Assembly (NCBI GenBank): GCA_001778785.1 | Contig: MFIE01000017.1 | Location: forward strand, 1 to 22,813 | Length of the DNA: 22,813 nucleotides | Reading direction: 5' to 3' | From: Candidatus Giovannonibacteria bacterium RIFCSPLOWO2_01_FULL_46_13 | GTDB lineage: Bacteria > Patescibacteriota > Minisyncoccia > JACPKW01 > UBA11713 | Part shown: positions 15,245-22,452 of the stretch, one piece after another | Layout: the number at the start of each line of letters is the position of its first letter | Position numbering within the stretch: position 1 is the first letter of the stretch | Made by a program: the position numbers and the translations under genes | The notes under the pieces: generated by a model | The model's input: only the letters and a program-made list of their open reading frames with translations | What the model was told of the DNA's origin: nothing | Databases searched by the model: none

Positions 15245-15725
15245 CCCAGATTTTTTGTAATTCTTCGCCCGGGACCGCGCCTTCGCGGAGGATTTTAATT
15301 TCCTCGCCCGTTATATCCACCACCGTCGAGGGCGTTCCCCCGCCAATCGGCGGGGAGCCGGAAATATTAGCCGAAGTCTGCAAAAGCGGCCCGCCAAATT
15401 TCTCGAGAAGTTCCAATAAAAATTTATCGTTCGGGATCCGAAACCCGCCGATCTCACTTTTCAAGACACAGGTCACCTTCCCCGGCCAAACTTTATCCAA
15501 AAATTTTTCCTGCTTCTTTGAAACCGGTACGATTTTTTTAAGCTCTTCAATGGAGGGGACAAAAATCGGGAGGATTTTTTCAAGCGGCCGATTTTTTATC
15601 CTGAATATCTCGCGTTCCGCTTCTTTATTGTAGTAGTCGCAAACGAGGCCCATGACCGTATCTGTCGGAATGACCACCACCTCCCCCTTCTTCAACGAAT
15701 CGAGCGCTTCTTCGAGGGTAATCAC
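15228..15725 (-). CDS. tsaC: Threonylcarbamoyl-AMP synthase, TsaC/YrdC/Sua5 family, shortened
   Basis: This 165-residue protein makes threonylcarbamoyl-AMP for the universal t6A37 modification of tRNAs reading ANN codons. It shows VVIPTDTVMGLVCD, the IKNRPLEK loop, WPGKVTCVLK, the FRIPND strand and TSANISG, then PSTVVD. In known family members about 25-30 residues (a helix and the strand ending in IDGG or similar) separate the SANISG strand from the STVVD segment. Here only SPPIGGGTP lies between them, and that junction is encoded by a perfect 7-bp hairpin. Whether the enzyme is fully active is open. Its ATG overlaps the leuS stop by 4 bases. t6A would modify the tRNA-Ile(UAU) encoded in this window. 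Confidence 0.9.
   Translation of the reverse strand: MITLEEALDSLKKGEVVVIPTDTVMGLVCDYYNKEAEREIFRIKNRPLEKILPIFVPSIEELKKIVPVSKKQEKFLDKVWPGKVTCVLKSEIGGFRIPNDKFLLELLEKFGGPLLQTSANISGSPPIGGGTPSTVVDITGEEIKILREGAVPGEELQKIWVDIVL
15338..15355. repeat. Intragenic hairpin at the shortened site of tsaC
   Basis: CCCCGCC-AATC-GGCGGGG is a perfect 7-bp stem with a 4-base loop. It is read on the minus strand as part of SPPIGGGTP (residues 124-132 of TsaC). It marks the place where the protein lacks a segment normal for the family. Confidence 0.6.
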
Positions 15726-18208
15726 ACTACGAAATTTATTAAGCGGTTCGGGACGAAAATGGTTTTTTTCGGTGATCCGCCGCCCGGCGGACGGAAATAT
15801 TTTTTGATAGATTCGTCTTCGAAAACAAGCTTTTCGGCATCTTTTTCAGAAATCCCGACTGGGGCATCCAAAGTCGCACGCACCTTGCCGTTTATCTGCA
15901 CCACCAAATTAAACCTATCTTCTTTTATTTTATTCTTGTCGAACTTTGGCCAGTCCTGGAGGTGGATGGAATTTTGCTTCTTGAAACTTTTTGCCTTCTT
16001 GAATTTTTGCCAAAGCTCCTCCGTCAAAAACGGGGCGAACGGCGCAAGCATTTTCAAGAAATTTTCATAAACCGTCCAGGGGACCGAGGGCAGGGTTTCG
16101 AGCTTATTCAAAAGGACCATCAGCTGCGAAATTGCCGTATTGTAGTGTAAATTTTCTATATCTTCCCCAACTTTTTTCATAGTCTGGTGAAAAAGTTTTT
16201 CCGATCCTTCGTCCAGCGCCTCCTTGGAATTTTTTGCGAGTTTTGATTCGAGTTTTCCGACGCGGGCCAAAAACCTCGTGATCCCCGTAATACCTTGGTC
16301 CCGAAAATCTCCGCCCTGGTCGAATGGCGCCAAAAACGCGAGATACACCCGCATCACGTCCACCCCGAATTTTTTAATATATTCATCCGGGCTTACGATA
16401 TTTCCGCGCGATTTGGACATTTTTGCGCCGTCTTTGGTAATCAAGCCGTGCGCACGGAATTTCTTGAAAGGCTCGTCGAAATTTATAAGCCCCCAATTTT
16501 TGAATACTTTTGTGATAAACCTCGCGTACATCAGGTGCAAAACCGCGTGCTCCGCCCCGCCGATATACATATGTACTGGGAGCCATTTGCGCGCCCGCCA
16601 TCTATCAAACGGTGCTTTTTTATTTTTCGTGTCGATATACCTGAAAAAATACCAAGAAGAATCCAAGAACGTATCCGAGACATCCGTCTCCCGTTTTGCG
16701 TCGGCCTTGCACCCCGGACATTTAACTTTATAAAATTCCTTGCTCTTGGCCAGCGGCGAAGTTCCGGTTCCCTGCGGCTGATAATCTTTTATGAAAGGCA
16801 ACTTCACGGGCAAATCTTTTTCCTGAACCGCGTACCATCCGGGCATCTCTGGCCTTTCGCCTTTTCCGGCCGTGCGGCAAGCTTCGCAGAAAATCATCGG
16901 GATCGGAGGGCCCCAATAGCGCTGGCGGGAAATAAGCCAATCACGCAGGCGGTAGTGCACTTTTTTCTCCCCGCCTGCAAAATCCGTGATCTCGGTCTTT
17001 GCAACCTCATTATTTATCCCGTTAAATTTTCCGGAATTTATCAAAACTCCGCGGTCCGTAAAAGAAACCCTTAGGTCGTGGTCGCGGCCGTCAGGAGAAA
17101 TTACTTCCCGTATCGGCAAATCGAATTTTTTCGCGAATTCAAAATCGCGCTCATCGTGCGCGGGCACGGCCATGATCGCACCGGTGCCGTACGTATCCAA
17201 AACATAATCCGCGATCCAGACCGGAATTTTTTCCTGGTTTGCCGGGTTAATCGCGTTAATCCCTGAAAATACTCCGGTCTTTTCATTTTCCGCCTCCGAG
17301 TCCTGCCCTCTTCCGCGGCGCATCAAGGCTTCGTCAACATATTTTGCGACCGACCCCGAGGCCTGCCAGCCGATATCAAACCATCTCTTGGCGAGCTCCG
17401 GAGAAATGACGATAAACGTCGCGCCGAAAAGAGTATCCGGGCGCGTGGTAAAAACTTCTACAACATGTTTCCTATCCTCCTGCCCCGGGACCCCGACCAA
17501 GGGGAACTTAATCGAATATCCTTCGGAGCGCCCAATCCAATTTTTTTGCGCGATTTTAACTTTCTCCGACCAATCAAGGTCTTCCAAGTCGCGCAAAAGT
17601 TGCTCGGCGTAATCCGTAATTTTGAAGAACCACTGCTCAAGATTTTTTTTCTCAACCTTGGACCCGCATCTTTCGCACTCGCCCGCGACAACCTGCTCGT
17701 CGGCGAGCACCGTCTTGCACGAAGGGCACCAATTTACCGGAGACTTTTTCCGGTACGCCAGGCCCTTTTTGAACATCTGGACGAAAACCCACTGCGTCCA
17801 CCTATAATATTCCGGGTCGTATGTCTCGAGCTTTTCGTTCCAGGCAAAACCGTTTCCGATCATCTCGAGCTGGCGGTAAAAATTTTTCTCCGTAACTTTG
17901 GCGAGCTTCATAGGGTGCTTGCCGATTTTCAAAGCGTAGTTTTCGGAATTTATCCCAAAGCCGTCCAAACCGATTGGCTCAAAAGTGTCAAAACCCTGCA
18001 TGCGTTTGAGCCTTCCATATATATCGACTCCCGTAAAAGTCCGTACGGAGCCGATGTGCAGGCCTTCCGCGGAGGGGTACGGGAACATCATCAAATTATA
18101 AAAAGGGTCTTTGTTGCCTTTGCTCGAAGATTTTAAATCAGGCTCATAAACCCCGGCTTTAAGCCAAAGCTTCTGCCACTTCTTCTCTATTTTGGAAAAC
18201 GCAGGCAT
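15722..18208 (-). CDS. leuS: Leucyl-tRNA synthetase
   Basis: This 828-residue class I synthetase charges tRNA-Leu. The HIGH-type motif is LHIGS (50-54). A zinc-binding insert carries CPSCKTV...CERCGSK. The CP1 editing domain has FTTRPDTLFGATF and YGTGAIMAVPAHDERDFEFA, with the conserved aspartate that excludes leucine. KMSKS is at 596-600, followed by the anticodon-binding helices and a small C-terminal domain. The HIGH region reads GLHIGSVRTFTGVDIYGR rather than the common GLHVGHPEGYT, a divergence I associate with Patescibacteria. Near the end, RPPGGGSP (806-813) is encoded by a GC hairpin and is not normal for the family. It starts the minus-strand series from its own promoter with no leader and overlaps tsaC by 4 bases. 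Confidence 0.98.
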   Translation of the reverse strand: MPAFSKIEKKWQKLWLKAGVYEPDLKSSSKGNKDPFYNLMMFPYPSAEGLHIGSVRTFTGVDIYGRLKRMQGFDTFEPIGLDGFGINSENYALKIGKHPMKLAKVTEKNFYRQLEMIGNGFAWNEKLETYDPEYYRWTQWVFVQMFKKGLAYRKKSPVNWCPSCKTVLADEQVVAGECERCGSKVEKKNLEQWFFKITDYAEQLLRDLEDLDWSEKVKIAQKNWIGRSEGYSIKFPLVGVPGQEDRKHVVEVFTTRPDTLFGATFIVISPELAKRWFDIGWQASGSVAKYVDEALMRRGRGQDSEAENEKTGVFSGINAINPANQEKIPVWIADYVLDTYGTGAIMAVPAHDERDFEFAKKFDLPIREVISPDGRDHDLRVSFTDRGVLINSGKFNGINNEVAKTEITDFAGGEKKVHYRLRDWLISRQRYWGPPIPMIFCEACRTAGKGERPEMPGWYAVQEKDLPVKLPFIKDYQPQGTGTSPLAKSKEFYKVKCPGCKADAKRETDVSDTFLDSSWYFFRYIDTKNKKAPFDRWRARKWLPVHMYIGGAEHAVLHLMYARFITKVFKNWGLINFDEPFKKFRAHGLITKDGAKMSKSRGNIVSPDEYIKKFGVDVMRVYLAFLAPFDQGGDFRDQGITGITRFLARVGKLESKLAKNSKEALDEGSEKLFHQTMKKVGEDIENLHYNTAISQLMVLLNKLETLPSVPWTVYENFLKMLAPFAPFLTEELWQKFKKAKSFKKQNSIHLQDWPKFDKNKIKEDRFNLVVQINGKVRATLDAPVGISEKDAEKLVFEDESIKKYFRPPGGGSPKKTIFVPNRLINFVV
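15776..15791. repeat. GC-rich hairpin near the 3' end of leuS
   Basis: TCCGCC-GCCC-GGCGGA forms a 6-bp stem and encodes part of RPPGGGSP close to the LeuS C-terminus. Its CCGCC/GGCGG arms and its product (PPGGGSP) resemble the tsaC hairpin 440 bases away (PPIGGGTP). It could be a second copy of a small repeat, or chance in GC-rich codons. Confidence 0.4.
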
Positions 18209-18216
18209 AATTAAAA

Positions 18217-18245
18217 ATTGTATAGTTTTTGGGCTTTTTTTTCAA
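18217..18245 (-). promoter_or_regulatory. leuS promoter, leaderless type
   Basis: On the minus strand TTGAAA (18240-18245) and TACAAT (18217-18222) are separated by the optimal 17 bases, each matching five of six consensus positions. Exactly 8 bases (TTTTAATT) separate the -10 box from the leuS ATG, with no Shine-Dalgarno sequence. The -35 box touches the T-tract of the glmS terminator. Confidence 0.7.
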
Positions 18246-18246
18246 G

Positions 18247-18279
18247 AAAAACGGGGGCCCTGAAAAACAGAGCCCCCGT
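18247..18279 (-). terminator. Rho-independent terminator of glmS
   Basis: On the minus strand, 17 bases after the glmS stop, ACGGGGGC pairs with GCCCCCGT. CTG/CAG pairs extend the stem across one mismatch, and the loop is five bases. A run of five T residues follows. It separates glmS from leuS and is the only clear factor-independent terminator in the window. Confidence 0.9.
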
Positions 18280-18296
18280 GTATGGGATAAGGCTAA

Positions 18297-20120
18297 CTAC
18301 GCTACAGTAATACTTTTTGCCAGGTTACGCGGCGTGTCGATATCACAACCCCGATCAAGCGCAACATAATATGCAAATAATTGTAGTATCGACGCAGTAA
18401 GGAATGGCGATAAAGCCTCATGTGTCTCGGGAATATAAAGAACGTGATCCGCCAAGCGTCCTATACGCTCGTCACCCTCAGTTGCAATCGCAATGAGTGG
18501 CCCTCCTCTTGTCTTAATTTCCTCGATGTTGGAGATAACTTTCTCATATACGGAATCGCGCGGAGCAATCGCCATGGTTGGGAAGTCCTTATCAATCAAT
18601 GCCAGCGGACCATGTTTCATCTCGCCCGCTCCATAAGCTTCTGCGTGCACATACGAAAGTTCTTTCAATTTAAGCGCTCCTTCGAACGCAACGGGCAGAT
18701 TGAATTTCCGACCCAAATAGAGAAAATTATGGAAGTGTGAATATTGCGTAGATAGAGCTCGGACATTCTCGCTCTGGGCTAACACCTTTCTCATGAGAGC
18801 AGGGACATTCTTGAGCCCTTGCAGTATTTCTTCCATGTCCTCCACAAGTGTTTCTCGAATTTTTGCAAACTCAAGAGACAAAAGTAAAAGAATGGCCGCC
18901 TGACTTAGGAAAGATTTAGTTGAAGCTACTCCCACCTCCCGGCCGATATTCTGAAAAATAGCAATGTCTGATATAGACGGGATTACAGTACCCATTTTAT
19001 TAACGATCGAAACCGAAAAAGCTCCTTTGCTCTGGGCTAGACGTAACGCTTCAAGAGTATCTAAGGTCTCCCCCGACTGCGAGACCGTAAGAAAAACATC
19101 GCCCACATCAATGATGCTATTCTTGGTATAGAATTCCGATGCAATTTCGACCTCGACTGGTAACTTGGCGTATTGTTCAATGAAATACTTACCAAGCTCC
19201 AAAGAATAGAGTGCGGTACCGCAAGCGCTAGACACTATCCTTCTTGCTCTACGAATTTTTTCGCGCAACTTACTATCGTCGGCACATGCCGGCCTTCCTT
19301 CTTTAATCCGGTCGAAAATAGAATTCCCTACCGCTTCGGGCCCCTGAAAAATTTCTTTCAGGGTGTAATGCGCATACCCTTCTCGCTTCGCCTCCTCTAC
19401 GTTCCAGGTGACATTTCTAAACTCGCGATGTACTCTCTCCCCCCTTGCGTCCGAAATGACCAAAGATCCATTTTCGATAACGGCTATATCGCCGTCGACA
19501 AGGGGTAGTGCGCTTTTGGTGAAAGCAAGCATGGCCGAAGGTTCAGATGCTACAAAAAACTCTCCGTTTCCCATCCCTAGCCATAGAGAACTTCCATTCC
19601 GCGCCGCAATAATTTTCTCCGGCTCTTTCTTAGAAATGATCACTAGAGCATAAGAACCGGAAATACCAGCCAAGACAGTCCGGACTGCTTCTTCTAATCC
19701 GACCACCTTGTTACTCTCTTCAATGAGATGGGCTATGATCTCGGTATCGGTCGTGGATTTGAACCTATGATCTCGCAACGAAAGATTTTCCCGCAGACCG
19801 CAGGCATTTTCGATAATCCCATTATGAGCCAGGAAAATAATCCCTTCACAATCGGAATGAGGATGGGCGTTTTCTATATTATTTACTCCGTGCGTCGCCC
19901 AACGATTATGAGCGATAGCTATTCTTGAGTTGGGCAAGCCATCCACGAATTTCTTTCGCAAATTTTCTGGCCTACCCAATTCCTTAACGACTTCCAGCGT
20001 TCCGTTCGCCACAAAAACGATCCCTGAAGCATCGTATCCACGGTACTCCAATTCTGCCAAACCCTGAATACAAACCCGTACCGCATTACGATAGCCCACA
20101 TAAGCAACAATTCCACACAT
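18297..20120 (-). CDS. glmS: Glutamine-fructose-6-phosphate aminotransferase (isomerizing)
   Basis: This 607-residue enzyme makes glucosamine-6-phosphate from fructose-6-phosphate and glutamine, the entry step to UDP-GlcNAc and peptidoglycan. The N-terminal glutaminase starts with MCGIVAYVG (the cysteine after Met is the nucleophile) and has YRGYDASGI, RWATHG (73-78), HNGIIEN and TTDTEIIAHL. Two SIS domains follow, with SACGTALYS, TVSQSGETLDTLEAL and the EGALKLKELSYVHAEAY...GEMKHGPLAL active-site region. It ends DTPRNLAKSITVA, as in the family. It is a single-gene unit with a strong Shine-Dalgarno sequence and a terminator, unlike all its neighbours. The 66-base gap upstream is too short for a glmS ribozyme. 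Its expression signals raise the possibility of transfer or of separate high expression. Confidence 0.98.
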   Translation of the reverse strand: MCGIVAYVGYRNAVRVCIQGLAELEYRGYDASGIVFVANGTLEVVKELGRPENLRKKFVDGLPNSRIAIAHNRWATHGVNNIENAHPHSDCEGIIFLAHNGIIENACGLRENLSLRDHRFKSTTDTEIIAHLIEESNKVVGLEEAVRTVLAGISGSYALVIISKKEPEKIIAARNGSSLWLGMGNGEFFVASEPSAMLAFTKSALPLVDGDIAVIENGSLVISDARGERVHREFRNVTWNVEEAKREGYAHYTLKEIFQGPEAVGNSIFDRIKEGRPACADDSKLREKIRRARRIVSSACGTALYSLELGKYFIEQYAKLPVEVEIASEFYTKNSIIDVGDVFLTVSQSGETLDTLEALRLAQSKGAFSVSIVNKMGTVIPSISDIAIFQNIGREVGVASTKSFLSQAAILLLLSLEFAKIRETLVEDMEEILQGLKNVPALMRKVLAQSENVRALSTQYSHFHNFLYLGRKFNLPVAFEGALKLKELSYVHAEAYGAGEMKHGPLALIDKDFPTMAIAPRDSVYEKVISNIEEIKTRGGPLIAIATEGDERIGRLADHVLYIPETHEALSPFLTASILQLFAYYVALDRGCDIDTPRNLAKSITVA

Positions 20121-20122
20121 AT

Positions 20123-20130
20123 GACCTCCT
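20123..20130 (-). promoter_or_regulatory. Strong Shine-Dalgarno sequence of glmS
   Basis: AGGAGGTC lies 2 bases before the ATG; its AGGAGG core is 4 bases from the start codon. It fixes the glmS start. No other gene in the window has a comparable ribosome binding site. Confidence 0.85.
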
Positions 20131-20138
20131 AAAAAACT

Positions 20139-20165
20139 AGTCTACAATAACTAACTTAGATACAA
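20139..20165 (-). promoter_or_regulatory. Possible glmS promoter
   Basis: On the minus strand TTGTAT (20160-20165) and TAGACT (20139-20144) are 15 bases apart, about 18 bases upstream of the glmS start. The matches are moderate and the spacer short. A promoter in this 66-base gap is expected because glmS has its own leader, but the exact boxes are uncertain. Confidence 0.3.
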
Positions 20166-20186
20166 GACGGTTTGTTTTTGGAAAGA

Positions 20187-21029
20187 TTACAGAAAAATCC
20201 TCTGGGCGTTGGCGAAAGTTTTTTCGGCGACTTCTTCGACTGGGATATTTTTAACCCTAGATATTTTTTGGGCGACTTCGAGGACATATGCCGGTTCGTT
20301 GCGTTTTCCGCGGTACGGGACCGGGGCGACGTACGGCGCGTCGGTTTCGAGAAGGATTTTTTCGAGCGGAATATGTTTTAATAATTTTTCATAAGCGCGG
20401 GCGAATGTCGTCACTCCCCCGAACGAAAATGAAAAGCCCAACTCCATCAATTCATCGGCGTCCTCCGTTGTGCCGGAGAAAAAATGTATCACGCCGGGGC
20501 CGCCATCCCGCGGGCTCCTGAGCTCTTCTTTTTTATTTTTCAAAATACCTATAAGGTCGGCAAACGCTTCGCGGCAGTGGATCATCAGGGGCTTTTTGAC
20601 ATCGTGCGCAAGCGCAACCTGCTTTTCGAAAATTTCTTTTTGCTTCGCCTTGGTATCTTCCTCCAAGCGGTAGTAATCGAGCCCGCATTCCCCTATCGCG
20701 ACAACTTTCGGGTCCTCGGCAAGTTTTTTATAAATTTCGTAATCGAATTCTTCGCCTCTTGAGGTGAACCCCGAACTTGCCGAAGGGTCCGCGCCCAACT
20801 CCTGGGCATCGTGAAAAGATTTTGAAGTATGGATGGGGTGGAGCCCGACCGTCGCCCAAAGCCCTTCGTCGTACTCGTGCGCTAACTTTATGGCCGCCTC
20901 CGAAGTATCTCGCTGCGTGCCGACGTTTATCATCCAAGTCCCCGAATCGAGGGCGCGTTTTAAGACTTCGCGGAAATCTTCCTTGAAAGCCTGGAACTGG
21001 ACGTGCGTATGGACGTCAAAAAGCCTCAT
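20187..21029 (-). CDS. tatD: TatD-family metal-dependent deoxyribonuclease
   Basis: This 280-residue TIM-barrel hydrolase carries all TatD metal ligands in order: DVHTHVQF (H7, H9), IGECGLDYYR (E), LMIHCREAF (H), VIHFFSG (H) and LLETDAPYV (D). TatD enzymes are 3'-5' exonucleases acting on DNA, possibly in repair and nucleotide salvage. Between AQELGA and EFDYE, residues 81-93 (DPSASSGFTSRGE) look like an insertion encoded by a palindromic repeat; it lies on a surface loop before the conserved ECGLDYY strand. The gene overlaps the metG stop by 4 bases, and metG-tatD is a common pairing. An AGAAAG stretch before the ATG is at best a weak ribosome binding site. Confidence 0.95.
   Translation of the reverse strand: MRLFDVHTHVQFQAFKEDFREVLKRALDSGTWMINVGTQRDTSEAAIKLAHEYDEGLWATVGLHPIHTSKSFHDAQELGADPSASSGFTSRGEEFDYEIYKKLAEDPKVVAIGECGLDYYRLEEDTKAKQKEIFEKQVALAHDVKKPLMIHCREAFADLIGILKNKKEELRSPRDGGPGVIHFFSGTTEDADELMELGFSFSFGGVTTFARAYEKLLKHIPLEKILLETDAPYVAPVPYRGKRNEPAYVLEVAQKISRVKNIPVEEVAEKTFANAQRIFL
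20766..20790. repeat. Palindrome-like repeat inside tatD (PSASSG type)
   Basis: The minus strand reads GGACCCT-(11 bases)-GGGGTTC, a 7-bp stem allowing two G-T pairs, around CCTTCGGCAAGTTCGGGG. It encodes DPSASSG. I recall the related CCCTTCGACAAGCTCAGGG, read as PSTSSG, as a widespread intragenic repeat in environmental bacterial genomes; that comparison is from memory. Confidence 0.6.
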
Positions 21030-22450
21030 CTTTCTATTCTCTGGAAAAGCGTCTCCGGTTTTTTATTTTCCGCGACGGCTTTTTTAATTTTCTCGCTCGT
21101 CTCGGGCATGAAAGGATTTAAAAGGCGGACAACCAAATAAAGCTCCCCGACCAATTCCGATATTATTTTTTTGCCTTTTTCCGGATCGGTTTTTACTAAT
21201 TTAAAGGGCTCGGTTTCGGTAATCTTGAGGTCAGCCGCGCCGATCCTTTGGAAAATATAATTTATAGCGCTTTCGTAATCGTAATTATCGAGCGCCTCGG
21301 AATACGTCACCGGGAATTTTTCCTCTTCAACGCGCACGCTTTCCGGAAGATAAGTTTGGGCAAGCTGCATTACCCGCGCGGCAAAATTTCCCAATCCATT
21401 TGCGAGGTTCCCATTATACGCATCCTCAAAACGCTCAATGGTAAAATCACTGTCTTCGTGGGGGTGGATGTGCCGCGCCAAAAAATAGCGCAGCGCATCG
21501 GTGCCGTATTTTTCGACAAGCTCCACCGGGTCGATCACGTTGCCCAAACTCTTGGACATTTTCTCGCCCCCGGAAGTGATGAACCCATGTATTAAAATTT
21601 GCTTAGAAATAGGGAGCCCCGCCGACATCAGCATGGCTTGCCACATTGCGGATTGCTGCCGCAAGTTATCTTTTCCGGCCAACTGCACCCCGGGCCAGAA
21701 ATCATTGAAAGTTTTTTCATCCTCCGGCCAGCCCAAAGTCGAGATATAGTTTACAAGCGCGTCGAACCAAACGTACATGACGTGCTCCGGGTCGCCCGGG
21801 ACGGCAATCCCCCAAGGCATTTTTTCTTTGCGGCGCGAGATCGAAAAATCCTCCAAGCCCCGCGCCACGAAATTTTTGATCTCGTGAAGGCGCGTTTCGG
21901 GAACGACAAAGTCCGGGCGCGTTTCGTATAACTTCAAAAGTTCGTTTTGGTATTTTGACCAGCGGAAAAAATAATTTTCTTCCTCTATGGTTTCTATCTC
22001 GAGATGCGGATGGATCAAGCACCTCCCATCGCCGTCCAACTCCGATGCGGTTTTTTCCAGCTCGCAGCCCACGCAATACTTAACCGGATACAATTTTTTA
22101 TATATATCCCCGGCCTCGAAACATTTTTCCCAAAACGCTTCGACGGCTTTTTTGTGGTGCTCGTCCGTCGTCCGGATAAAATTCGTATAGCTTAAATTCA
22201 AAACTTCCTTCAGCGACGCGAATTTTTTTGCGTATTCGTCGACATATTCCTGCGGGTCTTTTTTTTCTTCAAGCGCCTTGCGGTAAATTTTTATGCCGTG
22301 CTCGTCCGTTCCGGTATTGAAAATAACCTCGTCTCCGACAAGTTTTCGGTATCGCGCGATTATATCCGCTTGGACAATTTCCAAAGCAAAACCGATGTGC
22401 GGCGCGGCGTTTACGTACGGAAGCGTCGTTGTTATATAAAATTTCGCCAT
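21026..22450 (-). CDS. metG: Methionyl-tRNA synthetase, short form
   Basis: This 474-residue class I synthetase charges initiator and elongator tRNA-Met. The HIGH-type motif is HIGF (18-21), in TTTLPYVNAAPHIGFALEIVQAD. TGTDEHG follows at about 46-52. A zinc knuckle has C126-x2-C129 and C144-x2-H147. KMSKS is at 297-301, in ITSGGEKMSKSLGN. The anticodon-binding helical domain ends the protein. The C-terminal tRNA-binding/dimerisation domain found in many MetG proteins is absent, so it is probably monomeric. GKDNLRQQSAMWQAMLM replaces the usual KDILRFH...W motif, a variant that may be lineage-specific. It starts 2 bases after the permease stop and overlaps tatD by 4 bases, in one operon. Confidence 0.98.
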   Translation of the reverse strand: MAKFYITTTLPYVNAAPHIGFALEIVQADIIARYRKLVGDEVIFNTGTDEHGIKIYRKALEEKKDPQEYVDEYAKKFASLKEVLNLSYTNFIRTTDEHHKKAVEAFWEKCFEAGDIYKKLYPVKYCVGCELEKTASELDGDGRCLIHPHLEIETIEEENYFFRWSKYQNELLKLYETRPDFVVPETRLHEIKNFVARGLEDFSISRRKEKMPWGIAVPGDPEHVMYVWFDALVNYISTLGWPEDEKTFNDFWPGVQLAGKDNLRQQSAMWQAMLMSAGLPISKQILIHGFITSGGEKMSKSLGNVIDPVELVEKYGTDALRYFLARHIHPHEDSDFTIERFEDAYNGNLANGLGNFAARVMQLAQTYLPESVRVEEEKFPVTYSEALDNYDYESAINYIFQRIGAADLKITETEPFKLVKTDPEKGKKIISELVGELYLVVRLLNPFMPETSEKIKKAVAENKKPETLFQRIER

Positions 22451-22452
22451 GG

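Noticed and set aside
16295..17074. Long plus-strand reading frame opposite leuS (259 codons), and similar ones opposite glyA, folD, ftsH and parB
   Set aside because: Each lies wholly opposite a gene with clear motifs and shows no recognisable domain; these are shadows of the real genes.
20121..20186. glmS ribozyme or riboswitch upstream of glmS
   Set aside because: The gap is only 66 bases and holds no conserved core; too short for a glmS ribozyme.
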